From Vogesella urethralis (lineage in GTDB: Bacteria > Pseudomonadota > Gammaproteobacteria > Burkholderiales > Chromobacteriaceae), in assembly GCF_007644045.2 (NCBI RefSeq), contig NZ_VMDW02000118.1, positions 62,001 to 126,000 of the forward strand: a stretch of 64,000 bases of DNA, in the 5' to 3' direction. The notes under the pieces are model-generated. The model was given only the letters and a program-made list of their open reading frames with translations, was not told the DNA's origin and made no database searches. Below, in pieces: positions 17,324-26,429 of this stretch. Position 1 is the first letter of the stretch. Each line of letters begins with the position of its first letter. The position numbers and the translations under genes are program-made.

Positions 17324-20300
17324 TCAGGCTTTTTCCAGGTTCACAAGGAAGGATTTGTACTCGGGCGTCTGCGTATTGCAGTCACCTACCGCCGGCGGCA
17401 GGCTGTTGGTGAGGTAGCCTTTCTGCGCCACGCCTTCCCAGCCCCAGTGCAGCGGAATGCCGATCTGGTGGACGGTCTGGCCGTTCACCTTCAGCGCCAT
17501 CAGCCGCTTGGTGACCACCGCCTTGGCCTTGATGAAGCCGCGCTTGGAGCTGACCTTCACCGTATCGCCCTGCACGATGCCTTTTTCCTGCGCCAGCGCG
17601 GTGCCGATCTCGACAAATTGCTCCGGTTGCGCGATGGCGTTCAGCAGTACCGACTTGGTCCAGAACTGGAAGTGCTCGGTCAGGCGGTAGGTGGTGCCCA
17701 CGTACGGAAACTCTTTGTGCGTGCCCAGGCGATCGCGGTCGGTCTTGAAGATGCGTACCGCCGGGCTGCTCACTACCTTGGGGTGCAGCGGGTTGGTACC
17801 GATCGGGCTTTCCATCGGCTCGTAGTGCTCGGGGAAGGGGCCGTCTGCCAGCTTGTCGGTACAGAACAGCCGTGCCACGCCTTCCGGGTTCATGATGAAC
17901 GGGTTCATGCCGCTATCCGGGCCGGCGTCGGCCTTGAAGTCGGGGATGTCGGCACCGGCCCATTTCTCGCCGTTCCAGGCGATCAGCTTGCGTGTCGGGT
18001 CCCACGGTGCGCCGGCCGGGGTGCAGCTGGCGCGGTTGTACAGGATGCGACGGTTGGCCGGCCACGCCCAGGCCCAGCCGGGGGTGTTGCCCAGGCCGGT
18101 ATCGGTATTGTCGCGACGGGCCATCTGATTACCAGCCTGTGTCCAGCTGCCGGAGAAAATCCAGCAGGCGCAACTGGTGCTGCCGTCGTCCTGCAGCGCG
18201 GCAAAGCCGGGTAGCTGCTCGCCTTTCTTGGCCAGGAATTTGCCGGCTTCTTTCGGGTCCGGCAGGTCGGCCAGCGCCTTGCCGTTCATCTCGCGGGCCA
18301 GCTCTTCTGCCGATGGCGCGTTGGGGTCGCGGTAGTTCCAGGCCACGTTCAGGATGGGCTCGGCCACCTTGCCGCCTTCCTTGAGGTAGAGCTGGCGCAG
18401 GGTGTTGAACAGCTCGCCGATGATCTCGTTGTCGCCCTTGGCTTCGCCCGGCGCGTCGGCGCCTTTCCAGTGCCACTGCAGCCAGCGCGCCGAGCTGACA
18501 ATGGCGCCGTCTTCTTCGGCAAAACAGGTGGACGGCAGGCGGAACACCTCGGTGTGGATGTCGGCCGGGTTCACGTCGTGCGCGTCGCCGTGGTTTTGCC
18601 AGAAGGTGGAGGTCTCGGTGGCGATCGGGTCGATGATCACCATGTACTTCAGCTTGCTGAACGCCTGCGTCACCTTGGTGGCATCGGGGAAGGACGCCAG
18701 CGGGTTGAAGCCCTGCACGATGAAGCCGTTGATCTTGCCCTGGTGCATCAGCTCCACGATGTGCAGCACGTCGTACAGTTTGTCCCACTTCGGCAGCCAG
18801 TCGAAGCCCCAGTTGTTGTCTGCGGTGGCCTTGTCGCCCCAGAACCACTTCATCAGGCTGACAAAGAACTTGGGGGTGTTGCTCCAGTAGTTGAACTGGT
18901 TGGGCTGCAGCGCCTTGGGCGTGGTTTTGGCGATGTAGCTGGCGTAGTCGGGGTGGTCTTTCTCGTTGGGTAGCGTCAGGTAGCCCGGCAGCGAGGTGGA
19001 CAGCAGGCCCAGATCGGACAGGCCCTGGATGTTGGAGTGGCCGCGCAGCGCGTTCACGCCGCCACCGGGCATGCCCATATTGCCCAGCAGCAGCTGGATC
19101 ATGGCCATGGTGCGGATGTTCTGCGCGCCTACGGTGTGCTGGGTCCAGCCCAGTGCGTACAGGATGGTGCCCACTTTGTCCGGGCGGGCGGTTTCGCCCA
19201 GCTGCTTGCACACTTCCAGAAAGCCTTCTACCGGTGTACCGCACAGGTTGGTTACCACTTCCGGTGTGTAACGGGCAAAGTGCGCCTTCATCAGGTTCCA
19301 CACGCAGCGCGGGTGCTGCAGCGTGGGGTCGGTCTTGGCGTTGCCGTCGGCGTCCAGCTCGTAGGCCCAGCTGCTGCGGTCGTACTTGCCCTTGGCTTCG
19401 TCGTAGCCGCTGAACAGGCCTTCTTCAAAGCCATAGCCTTCGCCGACGATGAAGCTGGCGTTGGTGTAGGCCTTCACGTAGTCCCAGTGGATCTTGTCGT
19501 GGCCGATCAGCCAGTTGATCACGCCGCCCAGGAACGGGATGTCGGCGCCGGCGCGGATCGGCAGGTACAGGTCGGACACCGCGGCGGTGCGGTTGTAGCG
19601 CGGGTCTACCACGATCAGCTTGGTGCCGCGTGTTTTCTTGGCTTCGATGGCCCACTTGAAGCCCACCGGGTGCGCCTCGGCGGCGTTGCCGCCCATCACC
19701 AGGATGAAGTCGGCGTTCTTGATGTCTACCCAGCTATTGGTCATCGCGCCGCGGCCAAAGGTGGACGCCAGTGCCGACACAGTGGGGCCGTGGCAGACGC
19801 GGGCTTGCGCGTCGGTGGCGATGATGCCCAGGCTGCGCAAGAACTTCTGCGTGATGATGCCGGTTTCGTTGGAGCCGGCCGACGCGGTAAGCATGGCGGT
19901 AGACAGCCAGCGGTTGACCGGCACGCCGTCGGCGTTTTTTTCCACCACGTTGGCGTCGCGGTCGTCCTTCATGTGGCGGGCAATGCGGTGCAGCGCATCG
20001 TGCCAGCTGATGCGCTTCCATTCATTGCTGCCGGCTTCGCGCACTTCCGGGTATTTTAGGCGTTTGGGGCTATGGATGAAGTCCAGCAGGCCGGCGCCTT
20101 TGGGGCACAGCGAGCCGCGGCTGACCGGGTGGTCCGGGTCGCCTTCGATGTGGAAGATTTCCGATTTGGCGTTCTTGGCGCCGTCGCCCAGGCTGTACAG
20201 GATCAGGCCACAGCCTACCGAACAGTAGGTACAGGTGTTACGCGTTTCGCGTGCGCCCATCAGCTTGAACTGCCGCACTTCGGCCAGCGCTTCGCTGGGG

Positions 20301-20380
20301 CTGAACCCCATCGCCACCAGGCTGGAGGCACCCACCTGCGCTGCGCTGAGTTTGAAAAACTGCCGCCGGTTCACTTCCAT
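17324..20380 (-). CDS. fdnG: Formate dehydrogenase catalytic (alpha) subunit, Tat-exported, cysteine form
   Basis: A 1018-residue molybdopterin bis-MGD enzyme that oxidises formate to CO2 in the periplasm. A twin-arginine signal (NRRQFFK, residues 4-10) is followed by a hydrophobic segment and an ALA cleavage region near 33. The proximal [4Fe-4S] ligands are Cys50, Cys53, Cys57 and Cys92. The metal ligand is Cys196 in ARVCHGPT, exactly where the E. coli enzymes carry selenocysteine, so no UGA recoding is needed. The ATG at 20380 is fixed by the Tat motif and an AAGGAGAG ribosome site; the frame is open further upstream. It heads the operon behind a sigma-54-type promoter. Confidence 0.95.
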   Translation of the reverse strand: MEVNRRQFFKLSAAQVGASSLVAMGFSPSEALAEVRQFKLMGARETRNTCTYCSVGCGLILYSLGDGAKNAKSEIFHIEGDPDHPVSRGSLCPKGAGLLDFIHSPKRLKYPEVREAGSNEWKRISWHDALHRIARHMKDDRDANVVEKNADGVPVNRWLSTAMLTASAGSNETGIITQKFLRSLGIIATDAQARVCHGPTVSALASTFGRGAMTNSWVDIKNADFILVMGGNAAEAHPVGFKWAIEAKKTRGTKLIVVDPRYNRTAAVSDLYLPIRAGADIPFLGGVINWLIGHDKIHWDYVKAYTNASFIVGEGYGFEEGLFSGYDEAKGKYDRSSWAYELDADGNAKTDPTLQHPRCVWNLMKAHFARYTPEVVTNLCGTPVEGFLEVCKQLGETARPDKVGTILYALGWTQHTVGAQNIRTMAMIQLLLGNMGMPGGGVNALRGHSNIQGLSDLGLLSTSLPGYLTLPNEKDHPDYASYIAKTTPKALQPNQFNYWSNTPKFFVSLMKWFWGDKATADNNWGFDWLPKWDKLYDVLHIVELMHQGKINGFIVQGFNPLASFPDATKVTQAFSKLKYMVIIDPIATETSTFWQNHGDAHDVNPADIHTEVFRLPSTCFAEEDGAIVSSARWLQWHWKGADAPGEAKGDNEIIGELFNTLRQLYLKEGGKVAEPILNVAWNYRDPNAPSAEELAREMNGKALADLPDPKEAGKFLAKKGEQLPGFAALQDDGSTSCACWIFSGSWTQAGNQMARRDNTDTGLGNTPGWAWAWPANRRILYNRASCTPAGAPWDPTRKLIAWNGEKWAGADIPDFKADAGPDSGMNPFIMNPEGVARLFCTDKLADGPFPEHYEPMESPIGTNPLHPKVVSSPAVRIFKTDRDRLGTHKEFPYVGTTYRLTEHFQFWTKSVLLNAIAQPEQFVEIGTALAQEKGIVQGDTVKVSSKRGFIKAKAVVTKRLMALKVNGQTVHQIGIPLHWGWEGVAQKGYLTNSLPPAVGDCNTQTPEYKSFLVNLEKA

Positions 20381-20442
20381 CGGACTCTCCTTTTTATCGC
20401 TATTCGTTTGACGTACGCCGGGTTGCGCAATAGCCTTGACAT

Positions 20443-20460
20443 AGCATTTGCCGTGCCTGT
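20443..20460 (-). promoter_or_regulatory. Sigma-54-type promoter of the fdn operon
   Basis: Read on the minus strand the sequence is AGGCACGGCAAATGCT: GG at -24 (20457-20456) and GC at -12 (20445-20444) separated by exactly 10 nt, with the GGCACG half matching the consensus fully and ATGC in place of TTGC. Transcription would start near 20432, about 50 bp before the fdnG ATG. The divergent neighbour is an NtrC-type activator with the sigma-54 contact motif, which makes a chance match less likely. Confidence 0.7.
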
Positions 20461-20536
20461 AGTAGGGTTTTTGCTTTTTCAACGAATAAACAAAGGGTTG
20501 GGTGGTGCCGGGTGCCGGCATGTCACCCGCCCATAA

Positions 20537-20579
20537 GACAAAGTGACGCAATGCCGGCCTGGCGTTGCGACAGTTTGTC
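20537..20579. promoter_or_regulatory. Candidate upstream activator sites for the fdn regulator
   Basis: A 15-bp imperfect inverted repeat, GACAAAGTGACGCAA (20537-20551) and TTGCGACAGTTTGTC (20565-20579), agrees at 13 of 15 positions. It lies about 80-120 bp upstream of the -24 element, a usual place for NtrC-family enhancer sites, and just in front of the regulator gene, so autoregulation is also possible. Confidence 0.5.
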
Positions 20580-20597
20580 CGCACAAGGGGTAGGGTC

Positions 20598-22004
20598 TTG
20601 CAGCAAGAAGACAAGTTGGCCGCAAGTAGTGACAAGCCGTGGGGCAGTTACAGCGTGCTGGTGGTAGATGACGAGCCGGGCATGGTGAATTTCATCCGCC
20701 GGGCGCTGGAAGTGCGCTGCGGTACGGTGTTGACCGCAGGCAGTGCCGAAGAAGGCGAGCAGCTGCTGGCGCAGCAGCGTTTCGACCTGATCGTGCTGGA
20801 TATCTCGCTGCCCGGCATGTCGGGCGTGAGCTGGCTGAAACAGCTGCGTGAGCGCGGTGTGAATAGCGAGGTGATGCTGATGACGGCGTTCGCCGACGTG
20901 GAAACCGCCATCGACGCGCTGCGTGCCGGCGCGTCCGATTTCCTGCTGAAGCCGTTTTCGCTGGCGCAATTGATCAACGCGGCGCGGCGTGCCTTTGAGC
21001 GTGCGCGGCTGGAGGCGGAAAACTGGGTGCTGCGCCGCGAAGTGGCGTCGCACGCCAGCCGCAGCCACGTCAGCCGCGACGGCCTGATCGGCGAATCGCC
21101 GGCCATCGCCGACGTGCGCGCCATGCTGCAGCGTTTTGCGCCGATGCCGTCTACGGTGCTGATTCAGGGCGAGTCGGGCACCGGCAAGGAAGTGGTGGCA
21201 CGGGCGCTGCATCAGCAAAGCCCGCGTGCCGACGCCAGTTTTGTGCCGGTGAACTGCGCGGCCATCGCGCAAGAACTGATCGAAAGCGAGCTGTTTGGCC
21301 ATGTGAAAGGCGCCTATACCGGTGCCACCGGCAGCCGCGATGGCCTGTTTTATTACGCGCGCGGCGGCACGCTGTTTCTGGACGAAATCGGCGAGCTGCC
21401 GTTGGCTATCCAGGCCAAGCTGCTGCGGGTGCTGGAGGAGCGCCGCATCCGCCCGGTGGGGTCGGAGCAGGAAATCAAGGTGGACGTGCGCGTGATCGCC
21501 GCCACCAACAAACCGCTGGCCGACGAGGTGGCTGCCGGCCGCTTCCGCGCCGATCTTTACTACCGCCTGCAGGTGCTGGAGTTGCACCTGCCGCCGCTGC
21601 GCGAGCGCACTGAAGACCTGCCGGCGCTGACCGCCCATTTCATGGATTTGCTGAGCCCAGCGCTGGGCGTGCAGCCGGTGGAGGTGGAGCCGGCGGTACT
21701 GGCGGCGATGGCTGCCTACGACTGGCCGGGCAATGTGCGTGAGCTGAAAAACCTGGTCGAGCGCTCGCTGATTCTGGGCTATGTGCCGCGTGACCTGCCG
21801 TGCACGCGGGCAGCGGCTGCCGGTAGCCTGCCAGCGGAGATGGCGGCCAACCTGGGCGAGGAGGGCGACAGCCTGGCTACCGTGGAAAACCGCCATATCC
21901 GCGCAGTGTTGGCCGCCTGCGGCGGCAACAAATCCGAAGCCGCGCGGCGGCTGGGTATCTCGCGTAAGACACTGGAGCGCAAATGTCTGGTCTGGGGCGA
22001 GTAA
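20598..22004 (+). CDS. NtrC-family response regulator, probable activator of the fdn operon
   Basis: About 468 residues in three domains. A receiver (about 18-135) has phospho-acceptor Asp68 in LIVLDISLPGMSG and switch Lys in LLKPF. A sigma-54 AAA+ domain (about 155-390) has GESGTGKE, the sigma-54 contact loop GAYTGA and the Walker B segment GGTLFLDEIGELP. A C-terminal Fis-type helix-turn-helix ends at LGISRKTLERKC. The TTG at 20598 is preferred for its AGGGG ribosome site 7 nt upstream; a TTG at 20565 is the alternative. It overlaps the kinase gene by 22 bp and is divergent from fdnG. Confidence 0.88.
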   Translation: MQQEDKLAASSDKPWGSYSVLVVDDEPGMVNFIRRALEVRCGTVLTAGSAEEGEQLLAQQRFDLIVLDISLPGMSGVSWLKQLRERGVNSEVMLMTAFADVETAIDALRAGASDFLLKPFSLAQLINAARRAFERARLEAENWVLRREVASHASRSHVSRDGLIGESPAIADVRAMLQRFAPMPSTVLIQGESGTGKEVVARALHQQSPRADASFVPVNCAAIAQELIESELFGHVKGAYTGATGSRDGLFYYARGGTLFLDEIGELPLAIQAKLLRVLEERRIRPVGSEQEIKVDVRVIAATNKPLADEVAAGRFRADLYYRLQVLELHLPPLRERTEDLPALTAHFMDLLSPALGVQPVEVEPAVLAAMAAYDWPGNVRELKNLVERSLILGYVPRDLPCTRAAAAGSLPAEMAANLGEEGDSLATVENRHIRAVLAACGGNKSEAARRLGISRKTLERKCLVWGE

Positions 22005-24046
22005 GACAGGGCTGGCAGCGGCTGATGCAGCCGCTGAACCGCTCGGTACGCAACCGCTTTGTGGCGCTGGCCTTGCTACCGCTGGTGGGCGGCTTTCCGG
22101 TGTTGTTGCTGCTGCTGGCCGGTTGGGGCGGTGCGGCGTTCCAGGAGCTGCTGGTGTTCAAGGTGCGCAGCGACCTGGCGGTGGCCAATACCTACTTCGA
22201 GCGGGTGCAAGGCGAGCTTGGGCGCAGCATCGAAGCGTTGGCCACGTCCGAGATGCTGGCCGACGCGCAACGGCGGCCGGAGCAATCGCTGGACGGCTTG
22301 CTGCAAGCACGGGCCGCCGCACTGGGGCTGGACTATCTGGTGTTGCTGGATGAGGAGCGCCGTGTGTTGGCCGCGTCGTTGCCTGCGGCACGATCACAGC
22401 CCTATCCTGCCGGCTTGGTGGCGGCGGTGGCGGTCAATGGTGGTAGCAGGGTAGCGTTGGATGTGTTTACTGCCGAGCAGCTGGATGCGCTGTCTCCGGC
22501 TTTTCGGCAGCAGGCTGCCATCGCATTGCGCCCAACCCGTGGCGCCCGGCCCAGCTGGCAGCAACAGAGCCAGAGCGGCCTGCTGTTGCATGCGGCAACC
22601 GCCTTGCCGGGGCGGCGTCTGGCGCTGGTGGGCGGCCAGCTGCTCAACCGTAACGTGGGCTTTGTCGATCGCATCCAGCATCTGGTTTACCCGCCGGGGT
22701 CGCTGCCGGCCAATAGCCGGGGCGCGACCACGCTGTTTCTGGACGATGTCCGCATCGCCACCACGGTCAAGCTGCCGCAAGGCGAACGCGCCATCGGCAC
22801 CCGCGTATCCGGCGCGGTAGCCGACCAGGTGCTGGAGCACGGTCAGATGTGGCTGGACCGGGCGCTGGTGGTGGGCGACTGGTACGTGTCCGGCTACCAG
22901 CCCTTGCTGGATAGCCGCGGCGAGCGCGTTGGCATGCTGTACGTCGGTTTCCTGGAGCAGCCTTTCGTGCTGGCCAAATGGCTGGCGCTGGCGGTGTTGT
23001 TTGTATTGTTTGCCATCACCATGGCGGTGGCGGCCTGGATCAGCTGGCGCTTTGCTCAGTCTGTCATCCAGCCGGTAGAGCGCTTGCGGGCCACCATGCG
23101 CAGTGTGGAAGCCGGCCAGCTGGACGCCCGCGTGGGCGCCTTGCCGCAACAGGACGAGCTGGCCTTGCTGGCCAGCCATTTCGACCATTTGCTGGACCGC
23201 ATCCAGTCGCAAAATCAGGCGCTGACGCGCTGGGCGAGCGAGCTGGACGACAAGGTGGCAGCGCGGACGCGCGAGCTGGCAGCAGCCAACCAGACGCTGC
23301 TGACGGCACAGCAGCAGCTGTTCAAGTCGGAGAAGCTGGCCGCCATCGGCCAGCTGGCGGCAGGCATCGCGCACGAGGTCAACAACCCGGTGGCAGTCAT
23401 TCAGGGCAACCTGGAGCTGATGCAGGAGCTACTGGGGCCAGCGGCGGACCCCGTGGCCGAGGAATTCCGCCTGCTGAACGAGCAAGTGCAGCGCATCCGC
23501 CTGATTGTGGCCAAGCTGCTGCAATACGCCCGGCCCAACGAGTACTCCGGCTATCTGCAGCAGGTGCGTGCCGACGAGGTGTTCCAGGATAGCCTGGTGC
23601 TGGTCGGCCATCAGCTGGGCAGTAGCCGGGTGATGGTGCGTACCGAATGGCAGGCGCAGCGCACGCTACTGGTGAACCGCTACGAGCTGCAGCAGGTGCT
23701 GATCAATTTGCTGCTGAACGCGCTGCAAGCCATGCCGGAAGGCGGCGAGCTGGCGCTGGCGACGCACGACTGCGACGGCGGCGATGATCAGCCGGGCGTA
23801 TTGATGACGGTGTCCGACCGCGGCGGCGGCATTGCCGACGCCGACATGGCGCGGCTGTTCACGCCGTTCTTTACCCGCAAGGCAGAGGGTACCGGCTTGG
23901 GATTATGGGTGTGCCAGGGGCTGATCGAGCGTTACGGCGGCCAGATCAATGCGGCCAACCTGCCGCAGGGTGGCGCAATCTTCCGCGTCTGGTTGCCGTG
24001 CGAGCCGTTGCTGGATGGCGAACCGCTGCTGGATACGCCGCTGTAG
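21983..24046 (+). CDS. Membrane sensor histidine kinase, partner of the NtrC-type regulator
   Basis: A 687-residue kinase. An N-terminal helix (about 26-48) and a second helix (about 334-356) enclose a ~285-residue periplasmic region resembling a double Cache sensor. A HAMP linker and coiled coil follow. The HisKA box has the phospho-acceptor His464 in GIAHEVNNP, and the ATPase domain shows the N box NLLLNALQAMPEGG, VSDRGGGI and GTGLGLWVCQGL. The periplasmic sensor would suit detection of an external carboxylate such as formate, but the ligand is unknown. The gene overlaps the regulator by 22 bp and ends at a terminator. Confidence 0.88.
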   Translation: MSGLGRVRQGWQRLMQPLNRSVRNRFVALALLPLVGGFPVLLLLLAGWGGAAFQELLVFKVRSDLAVANTYFERVQGELGRSIEALATSEMLADAQRRPEQSLDGLLQARAAALGLDYLVLLDEERRVLAASLPAARSQPYPAGLVAAVAVNGGSRVALDVFTAEQLDALSPAFRQQAAIALRPTRGARPSWQQQSQSGLLLHAATALPGRRLALVGGQLLNRNVGFVDRIQHLVYPPGSLPANSRGATTLFLDDVRIATTVKLPQGERAIGTRVSGAVADQVLEHGQMWLDRALVVGDWYVSGYQPLLDSRGERVGMLYVGFLEQPFVLAKWLALAVLFVLFAITMAVAAWISWRFAQSVIQPVERLRATMRSVEAGQLDARVGALPQQDELALLASHFDHLLDRIQSQNQALTRWASELDDKVAARTRELAAANQTLLTAQQQLFKSEKLAAIGQLAAGIAHEVNNPVAVIQGNLELMQELLGPAADPVAEEFRLLNEQVQRIRLIVAKLLQYARPNEYSGYLQQVRADEVFQDSLVLVGHQLGSSRVMVRTEWQAQRTLLVNRYELQQVLINLLLNALQAMPEGGELALATHDCDGGDDQPGVLMTVSDRGGGIADADMARLFTPFFTRKAEGTGLGLWVCQGLIERYGGQINAANLPQGGAIFRVWLPCEPLLDGEPLLDTPL

Positions 24047-24071
24047 CGTGCAAGGCTTGAGTGGGCAAGGT

Positions 24072-24099
24072 AAAGGCTGCCTGAAAGGGCAGCCTTTTT
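24072..24099 (+). terminator. Terminator of the two-component genes
   Basis: A 10-bp stem (24072-24081 with 24088-24097) with a TGAAAG-type loop; T95-T99 form the end of the stem and the tail. It lies about 25 bp after the kinase stop. Confidence 0.88.
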
Positions 24100-24158
24100 A
24101 GTGTGCAACAGACTGCTGCCGGGCCGGAGCGCGGCAGGCAGAAGGATGGGGTAGCGGC

Positions 24159-24326
24159 TTACTCCTGAGACTCGCGCTCGATCCGCCGGCGTTCGATTTC
24201 GCGCCGGGCGGCCGCGTTACGGATGTCACACGGGCGAGTGCGCGGCATCGGCTTGCCGGCAAGAATGTTGCTGCGCACTTCGGCGCGCACTTCATAGTAA
24301 GCAGATTTGGACTGATACTGCGACAT
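24159..24326 (-). CDS. Small basic hypothetical protein, 55 residues
   Basis: A 55-residue protein starting MSQYQSKSAYYEVRAEVRSN and ending in an arginine/glutamate-rich, probably helical tail (NAAARREIERRRIERESQE). No signal peptide, membrane helix or known domain is visible. The start has an excellent ribosome site (AAGGAGAAG, 8 nt before ATG), the main reason to accept the gene. It is convergent with the kinase gene and stands alone. The 24327-24589 gap upstream shows no other gene. Function unknown; a nucleic-acid-binding role is possible from charge alone. Confidence 0.65.
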   Translation of the reverse strand: MSQYQSKSAYYEVRAEVRSNILAGKPMPRTRPCDIRNAAARREIERRRIERESQE

Positions 24327-24550
24327 GACGGCTTCTCCTTCATTAAGGGATGCTGCTCTATCTAGCAATCTGACCGCTTTGCATTACTGCTTTATTACGC
24401 CGCTGCAGCCCGGCTGGCAAGCGCCATTTGCATGTTGCACTGCCGCAAGCGGGGAAGTGTCGCCGAAGTGTTGTATTCGTCTGGCAAAATCTATCGAATG
24501 GCTGGCGGCGAGTATTCTTTTCAATGCTGCCGTGGCGGTGGTGGCGGCGT

Positions 24551-24558
24551 GTTATAGT
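24551..24558 (+). promoter_or_regulatory. Possible extended -10 promoter of the acyltransferase gene
   Basis: TGTTATAGT contains a TATAGT hexamer (24553-24558) with an upstream TG, an extended -10 pattern, about 30 bp before the ATG. No convincing -35 is seen. Confidence 0.4.
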
Positions 24559-24589
24559 GCGCCGTTTTTTTATCTAGCGGTTGCTCTGG

Positions 24590-25165
24590 ATGCACTACAC
24601 CATTTTCGATACCCCTGTGCTGCGCACGCTGTTGCGCTGGTTTTCCCTGATCATGCTGCGTTTGCTGGGCTGGCGCTTGGTGGGGGATTTCCCGCGTGAC
24701 AAGAAATACGTGCTGATCGGCGCGCCGCATACCAGTAACTGGGATTTCCCGTTTACGCTGATGTTCTGTTTTGCCGGCGGTGCCAAACTGTACTGGATGG
24801 GCAAGCACACGCTGTTCAGCGGCCCGGCCGGCCCGCTGATGCGCTGGCTGGGGGGCATTTCTGTCGATCGCCGCCAGAAAAACTCGCTGGTAGAGCAGAT
24901 GATCGAGGTCTACCAACTCAGCGATAGCCTGGTGGTGGCGGTGCCGCCGGAAGGCACCCGTTCGCGGGTCAGCGAATGGAAGACCGGCTTTTACCATATT
25001 GCCTGCGGTGCGCAGGTGCCCATCGCGCTGGGCTACCTGGATTTTTCCCGTAAACAGGGCGGGGTAATGGGTCTGTTTCAGCCCACCGGCGATATTGCGC
25101 ACGACATGCCGTTAATCCGGGCGCGTTACCGTGATGTGCGCGGCAAATGCCCGCATAACCAGTAG
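24590..25165 (+). CDS. 1-acyl-glycerol-3-phosphate acyltransferase-family protein
   Basis: A 191-residue PlsC-superfamily acyltransferase with a hydrophobic N-terminal segment (about 12-28). The catalytic HxxxxD motif appears as HTSNWD and the substrate-binding motif as PPEGTRSR, each at its usual spacing. These enzymes transfer acyl chains to lysophosphatidate or related lipids at the inner membrane. This short form lacks extra domains, and many relatives are annotated only as putative acyltransferases, so the acceptor is uncertain. ATG at 24590 is preferred over an in-frame TTG at 24581. Confidence 0.82.
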   Translation: MHYTIFDTPVLRTLLRWFSLIMLRLLGWRLVGDFPRDKKYVLIGAPHTSNWDFPFTLMFCFAGGAKLYWMGKHTLFSGPAGPLMRWLGGISVDRRQKNSLVEQMIEVYQLSDSLVVAVPPEGTRSRVSEWKTGFYHIACGAQVPIALGYLDFSRKQGGVMGLFQPTGDIAHDMPLIRARYRDVRGKCPHNQ

Positions 25166-25182
25166 TATTTAAATGTCTCAAT

Positions 25183-25211
25183 AAAAAAACCGGCGCTGTG
25201 CCGGTTTTTTT
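25183..25211. terminator. Bidirectional terminator between convergent genes
   Basis: A 6-bp core stem ACCGGC/GCCGGT with a 5-nt loop, flanked by seven A on one side and seven T on the other, giving a U-tract on both strands. It serves the acyltransferase gene (+) and the DUF1415 gene (-). Confidence 0.88.
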
Positions 25212-25265
25212 ATTGGCTTGCGGCCGGGTCGCAGCCGGCATGGAAACTGAATGCCGGGTGGTCGC

Positions 25266-25826
25266 TTATTTGGCTTTCGGGGCGCCGACATTCAGCGCTT
25301 CCCAGCCATCGCGGCCCAGTTCCTGCATTAGGGCAATATTGCGCTCGTAAATGGTGGCAGCGTCGGGAAAGGCTTCCACTGCGCGGTCGATACTGCTCTC
25401 GCGAATCAGGTGCAGGGTGGGGAATGGCGAGCGGTTGGTATTGTTGCTGACGTCGTTCAGCGTGGTGCCGGCAAACTGGAATTTGGGGTGGAAGTCGGCC
25501 ACCTGCAATTCGCCTTCCAGGCCCATGTCGGCCAGTGCTGCGTCGGCAATTTCGAGGAAGTCGTTGAAGTCCAGGAAGCGCTGCAGTACGTAGGGGTGTA
25601 CCAGCAGCGTGGTATCGATTTCTTCCGGGTCGCTGTCGGCCAGCAGGCGCAGCTCGGTCATCAGGTGCTCCAGCAGCGCGGCCGGGTCTTTGGCGTCGCT
25701 GACGATGATGCGCACCTGGTCTTTGACGTACACCGCCTTGGCAAACGGGCACAGGTTGAGGCCGATCACGGCCTTTTCCAGCCAGTTGCGGGTAGCGGCA
25801 ATGATGTCGTCGTGGGTCAGTTCCAT
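25266..25826 (-). CDS. DUF1415-family conserved protein
   Basis: A 186-residue soluble protein of the DUF1415 family, recognised by the opening (about residues 10-30: NWLEKAVIGLNLCPFAKAV) and by the later DFHPKFQFAGT and SPFPTLHLIRE segments. The invariant Cys-Pro in LNLCPFA may be functional, but no activity is established. The frame opens at 25871; the ATG at 25826 is chosen for the conserved start MELTHDDI and a GGAG ribosome site. It lies downstream of cspA on the same strand, separated by a terminator. Confidence 0.85.
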   Translation of the reverse strand: MELTHDDIIAATRNWLEKAVIGLNLCPFAKAVYVKDQVRIIVSDAKDPAALLEHLMTELRLLADSDPEEIDTTLLVHPYVLQRFLDFNDFLEIADAALADMGLEGELQVADFHPKFQFAGTTLNDVSNNTNRSPFPTLHLIRESSIDRAVEAFPDAATIYERNIALMQELGRDGWEALNVGAPKAK

Positions 25827-25850
25827 GTTTTGCTCCGGGGCGGTTAATGC

Positions 25851-25884
25851 AAAAAACCCGGATGCGGGCATCCGGGTTTCTTTT
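25851..25884 (-). terminator. Terminator of cspA
   Basis: An 11-bp stem (25854-25864 with 25869-25879) and CGGG loop. Read on the minus strand the stem runs into a run of T ending TTTTTT, 25 bp after the cspA stop. Confidence 0.88.
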
Positions 25885-25908
25885 CAGGCGTACAGCCGGG
25901 TGTCTGGA

Positions 25909-26112
25909 TTACAGACCCTGGATGTTGGAAGCCTGTTTGCCTTTCGGGCCTTCAACGATGTCGAAGCTTACACGCTGGTTTTCAGCCAGGGTGCGGAAGC
26001 CTTTAGCGTTGATCTGGGAGAAGTGAGCGAATACGTCGTCACCGCCGTTGTCCGGAGTGATGAAGCCGAAGCCCTTGGAGTCATTGAACCATTTAACGGT
26101 ACCGGTTGCCAT
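25909..26112 (-). CDS. cspA: Cold shock protein, CspA family
   Basis: A 67-residue single cold-shock domain. The RNA-binding motifs KGFGFI (RNP1) and VFAHF (RNP2) are intact, and the protein starts [12 protein letters not shown] as usual. Such proteins melt RNA structure at low temperature or in growth transitions. The ATG at 26112 is clear from the family N-terminus and an AAGGGAA ribosome site, although the frame opens earlier. The paralogue type (cold-induced or constitutive) cannot be told from sequence. Confidence 0.95.
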   Translation of the reverse strand: MATGTVKWFNDSKGFGFITPDNGGDDVFAHFSQINAKGFRTLAENQRVSFDIVEGPKGKQASNIQGL

Positions 26113-26429
26113 GTTCTGTTCCCTTATGGAATAGCGTTGAGTATGAGAAAAGCGCATGTCAATCAAGGGAAATGACAAACTGTGGTACGGGCAACGCCAC
26201 TACAACAACTGACAGATCACGACTTGAAAAACTGCAGCACGCAGTCTGCCTGCGCTTACAAATGTCGGCAAGTGTTTTTTGTGGTGCCCTGATAAAAAAC
26301 CACTGGCATCAGGGTCTTTGCTGGCATGCGTCAGGGTATTGGCTGGAAAAGCTCGCAGCGTAGCGGTGGCGCAAACTATAGTTCACACAGGCACAGTGAA
26401 TAGTACGCAGGCTAATGACGGAGACAGGC
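26113..26429. other. Intergenic region upstream of cspA and the Hpt/HD-GYP gene
   Basis: 317 bp between divergent genes with no credible reading frame. It would hold the cspA leader, usually long in cold-inducible genes, and both promoters. A 7-bp inverted repeat CCCTGAT (26287-26293) / ATCAGGG (26308-26314) is the only clear symmetry. Confidence 0.5.
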
